Both the position numbers and the translations under genes were made by a program. The notes under the pieces are model-generated. The model saw nothing but the letters and a program-made list of their open reading frames with translations, did not search any database and was not told the origin of the DNA. Source: LMUY01 sp964235495 (GTDB taxonomy: Bacteria; Pseudomonadota; Alphaproteobacteria; Acetobacterales; Acetobacteraceae). Taken from it: 64,000 bases of DNA. The stretch spans positions 3,268-67,267 of the forward strand of contig CAXSAX010000020.1 in assembly GCA_964235495.1 (NCBI GenBank), written 5' to 3'. Below, piece by piece: positions 60,771 to 64,000 of the stretch (the first letter of the stretch is position 1; each line of letters begins with the position of its first letter).

Positions 60771-61528
60771 GGCCTGCCGCCCTCCTGCTGGCGGCCTTGC
60801 TCGCCGGCGCAGCCGCCCCGCCGAACCCGGCGGCCACGCCGCTCTCCCGCGACAACCTGCCCTGGTGGCATGCCCGGCACGAGGACAAGCTCGCCCAGCT
60901 GCGCCAGGGCGGCGTCGGCCTGGTGTTCCTCGGCGACTCCATCACCCAGGACTGGGAGCAGCGCGGCCCCCCCGCCTGGCGGGATTTCGCGCCGCAGTGG
61001 CAGCGCTTCTACGGCGACCGCCACGCCGTCAATCTTGGCTTCAAGGGCGACACCACGGCCAGCCTGCTCTGGCGCATCGAGCATGGCGAAGTGGACGGCA
61101 TCCAGCCCCGGGTGGCGGCGGTGCTGATCGGCGCCAACAACAACGGCCGCGTGCACTGGTCCGCCGAGCAGACGCTGGGCGGCATCGAGGCCGTGGTGGC
61201 GGCGATCCACCGCCGCCTGCCCGGCGCCAAGGTGCTGCTGCTCTCCGTGCTGCCGTCCGAACGGTCCGAGTGGGTGGACCAGACCACCGCCGCCATCAAC
61301 CGCGGCCTGACCGCACGCTACGCCGCCGGCGCTGACCCGGCGCTGACCTACCTGGACGTGACCGGCGTGTTCCTGCGCGGCGGCGCGCTCGATCGGGCGG
61401 CGTTCCTGGACGGCTACCTCACCCCGCCCGACCCGCTGCTGCACCCGACGGCCCAGGCCCAGGCCCGGCTGTCCGAGGCGATCGAGCCGACGCTGGCGCG
61501 GCTGCTGGGAGACCGGCCGCATTCCTGA
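60767..61528 (+). CDS. secreted SGNH/GDSL hydrolase
   Basis: Protein of 253 residues with a signal peptide (RPAALLLAALLAGAAAPP). SGNH blocks: LVFLGDSITQDWEQRGP (Ser), LGFKGDTTASLLWRIEHGE (Gly), LIGANNNG (Asn) and DPLLHPTAQAQARLSEAI (Asp and His). It resembles PAF-acetylhydrolase-like esterases. A TTG start overlapping the uppP stop as TTGA is the only one that supplies the signal peptide cleanly. Substrate unknown; perhaps an acylated envelope sugar. Confidence 0.87.
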   Translation: MRPAALLLAALLAGAAAPPNPAATPLSRDNLPWWHARHEDKLAQLRQGGVGLVFLGDSITQDWEQRGPPAWRDFAPQWQRFYGDRHAVNLGFKGDTTASLLWRIEHGEVDGIQPRVAAVLIGANNNGRVHWSAEQTLGGIEAVVAAIHRRLPGAKVLLLSVLPSERSEWVDQTTAAINRGLTARYAAGADPALTYLDVTGVFLRGGALDRAAFLDGYLTPPDPLLHPTAQAQARLSEAIEPTLARLLGDRPHS

Positions 61529-61545
61529 CGGCTGGCAAAGACGAA

Positions 61546-61578
61546 GGGCGCCAGCCGGTCAGAAACCAGCAGGCGCCC
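61546..61578. terminator. bidirectional terminator
   Basis: Stem GGGCGCC / GGCGCCC between the convergent SGNH hydrolase and ftsH genes, with CTTTCC after it on the plus strand and TTCGTCTTTG on the minus strand. Confidence 0.75.
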
Positions 61579-61606
61579 CTTTCCGTAAGCCCAACCTTCC
61601 CGGTCT

Positions 61607-63526
<1,920 letters not shown>

Positions 63527-63666
63527 CTAGGTTTCCTGGCCATCCGTAGCTGCGCCGGCCCCGTCGCCGGGCGTCCGGACCAATGATTCCATTACCCGAT
63601 CACGAACCGACCCGGGCTGCAACACAGACATGGGATCGCGTCCTGGCGAACACACCCCCGGCCCGC

Positions 63667-64000
63667 TCAACAACACGCCGCGAACGGGGCGCCTGCCGCG
63701 GGAACGGCCGCGCTGACAACGCTGGGTTTTTCTCCCGTCGCCGATTCATAGCCCAGCTGCGGCACGCAGCAAAGCCGGCCGCCCTCCCGGAGCGCCGGCA
63801 GGGTCCGCAACACGGCGGCCGGCAAGTCCCGTTCCCGCCGGCCCGCCCCGAGCGGGCCGAGCCACGCGCCGGCCGGCGCACGCACCACCCGGAAGCGGCC
63901 ATCCCACACCTGGCCGGGCCGGGCCGGGATCGCCGCCGCCATCGCCGCCGCCTCCCGCGCCAGCAGCCAGCCGGGGCCGAGCCGCCCCGCCGGCGTTACC
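63667..64000 (-). CDS. tilS: tRNA(Ile)-lysidine synthase, C-terminal part
   Basis: The minus frame is open from the window edge to a stop at 63667: TPAGRLGPGWLLAREAAAM, VWDGRFRVVRAPAGAWLGPL and CCVPQLGYESATG. This is the C-terminal domain of TilS, with the WDGRF and late P-QLGY-type motifs. Identification rests on this tail and on its place directly upstream of ftsH; the PP-loop lies outside the window. TilS makes lysidine in tRNA-Ile(CAU). Confidence 0.72.
   Translation of the reverse strand, partial: VTPAGRLGPGWLLAREAAAMAAAIPARPGQVWDGRFRVVRAPAGAWLGPLGAGRRERDLPAAVLRTLPALREGGRLCCVPQLGYESATGEKPSVVSAAVPAAGAPFAACC

Overview
The window is about 64 kb of high-GC DNA. Its single-copy genes (hfq-hflX, gltA, pyrE, mazG, uppP, tilS-ftsH) and their type point to an alphaproteobacterium, most likely Rhodospirillales/Acetobacteraceae. 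That placement is inferred from gene content and protein style, not from a marker tree. Most of the window is ordinary chromosome. Two tracts look accessory: 4.8-6.4 kb (broken insertion sequences) and 41.25-45.86 kb (a complete compound transposon). A third tract, 12.6-15.2 kb, is rearranged and bounded by a direct repeat.

Layout. 0-4.5 kb: a nitroreductase and a three-gene set (CoA-transferase, MaoC hydratase, CitE-type lyase) divergent from a LysR regulator; this arrangement matches the itaconate-to-pyruvate plus acetyl-CoA pathway. 4.5-6.5 kb: remnants of IS3 and IS5 elements. 6.6-12.6 kb: a large propeller-GGDEF-EAL signalling protein, a SWIB protein and a second HflX GTPase. 12.6-15.2 kb: small unknown genes between two copies of a 68-bp repeat taken from the hflX 3' end. 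15.3-21.1 kb: two convergent secreted peptidases (prolyl oligopeptidase and tricorn-like). 21-30.7 kb: oxidoreductases, a tartrate dehydrogenase-like enzyme, MazG, a GT87 membrane protein, a LysR/aldo-keto reductase/PhzF group and a GT32-like protein. 30.7-36.5 kb: IMPase, hflX-hfq, a class IV aminotransferase, and an iron-sulfur photolyase with an SDR partner. 36.6-40.7 kb: SixA-CHAD, a nuclease and citrate synthase.

41.25-45.86 kb is a 4,608-bp element with 26-bp inverted ends and an 8-bp target duplication. It has split an unknown gene that sits in front of a DUF188 gene. It carries an IS1595/ISXO2-type transposase, an XRE regulator with three shared operators, a ParA-like ATPase with upstream iterons, a proteasome-like N-terminal-threonine hydrolase coupled to a tiny partner gene, and an unknown regulator-like protein. 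The cargo is visibly more AT-rich than the host. This is the most interesting part of the window.

46-64 kb: GDPD, ELM1-like protein, pyrE, a class III aminotransferase, a DUF1194 protein beside a moxR remnant, a ClpP-like exported protein, a translationally coupled acyl-CoA dehydrogenase/SDR/phosphotransferase operon, a coupled DedA/ATP-grasp pair, an old yellow enzyme, uppP, an SGNH hydrolase, ftsH and the end of tilS. A palindromic intergenic repeat of about 100 bp recurs after at least four genes.
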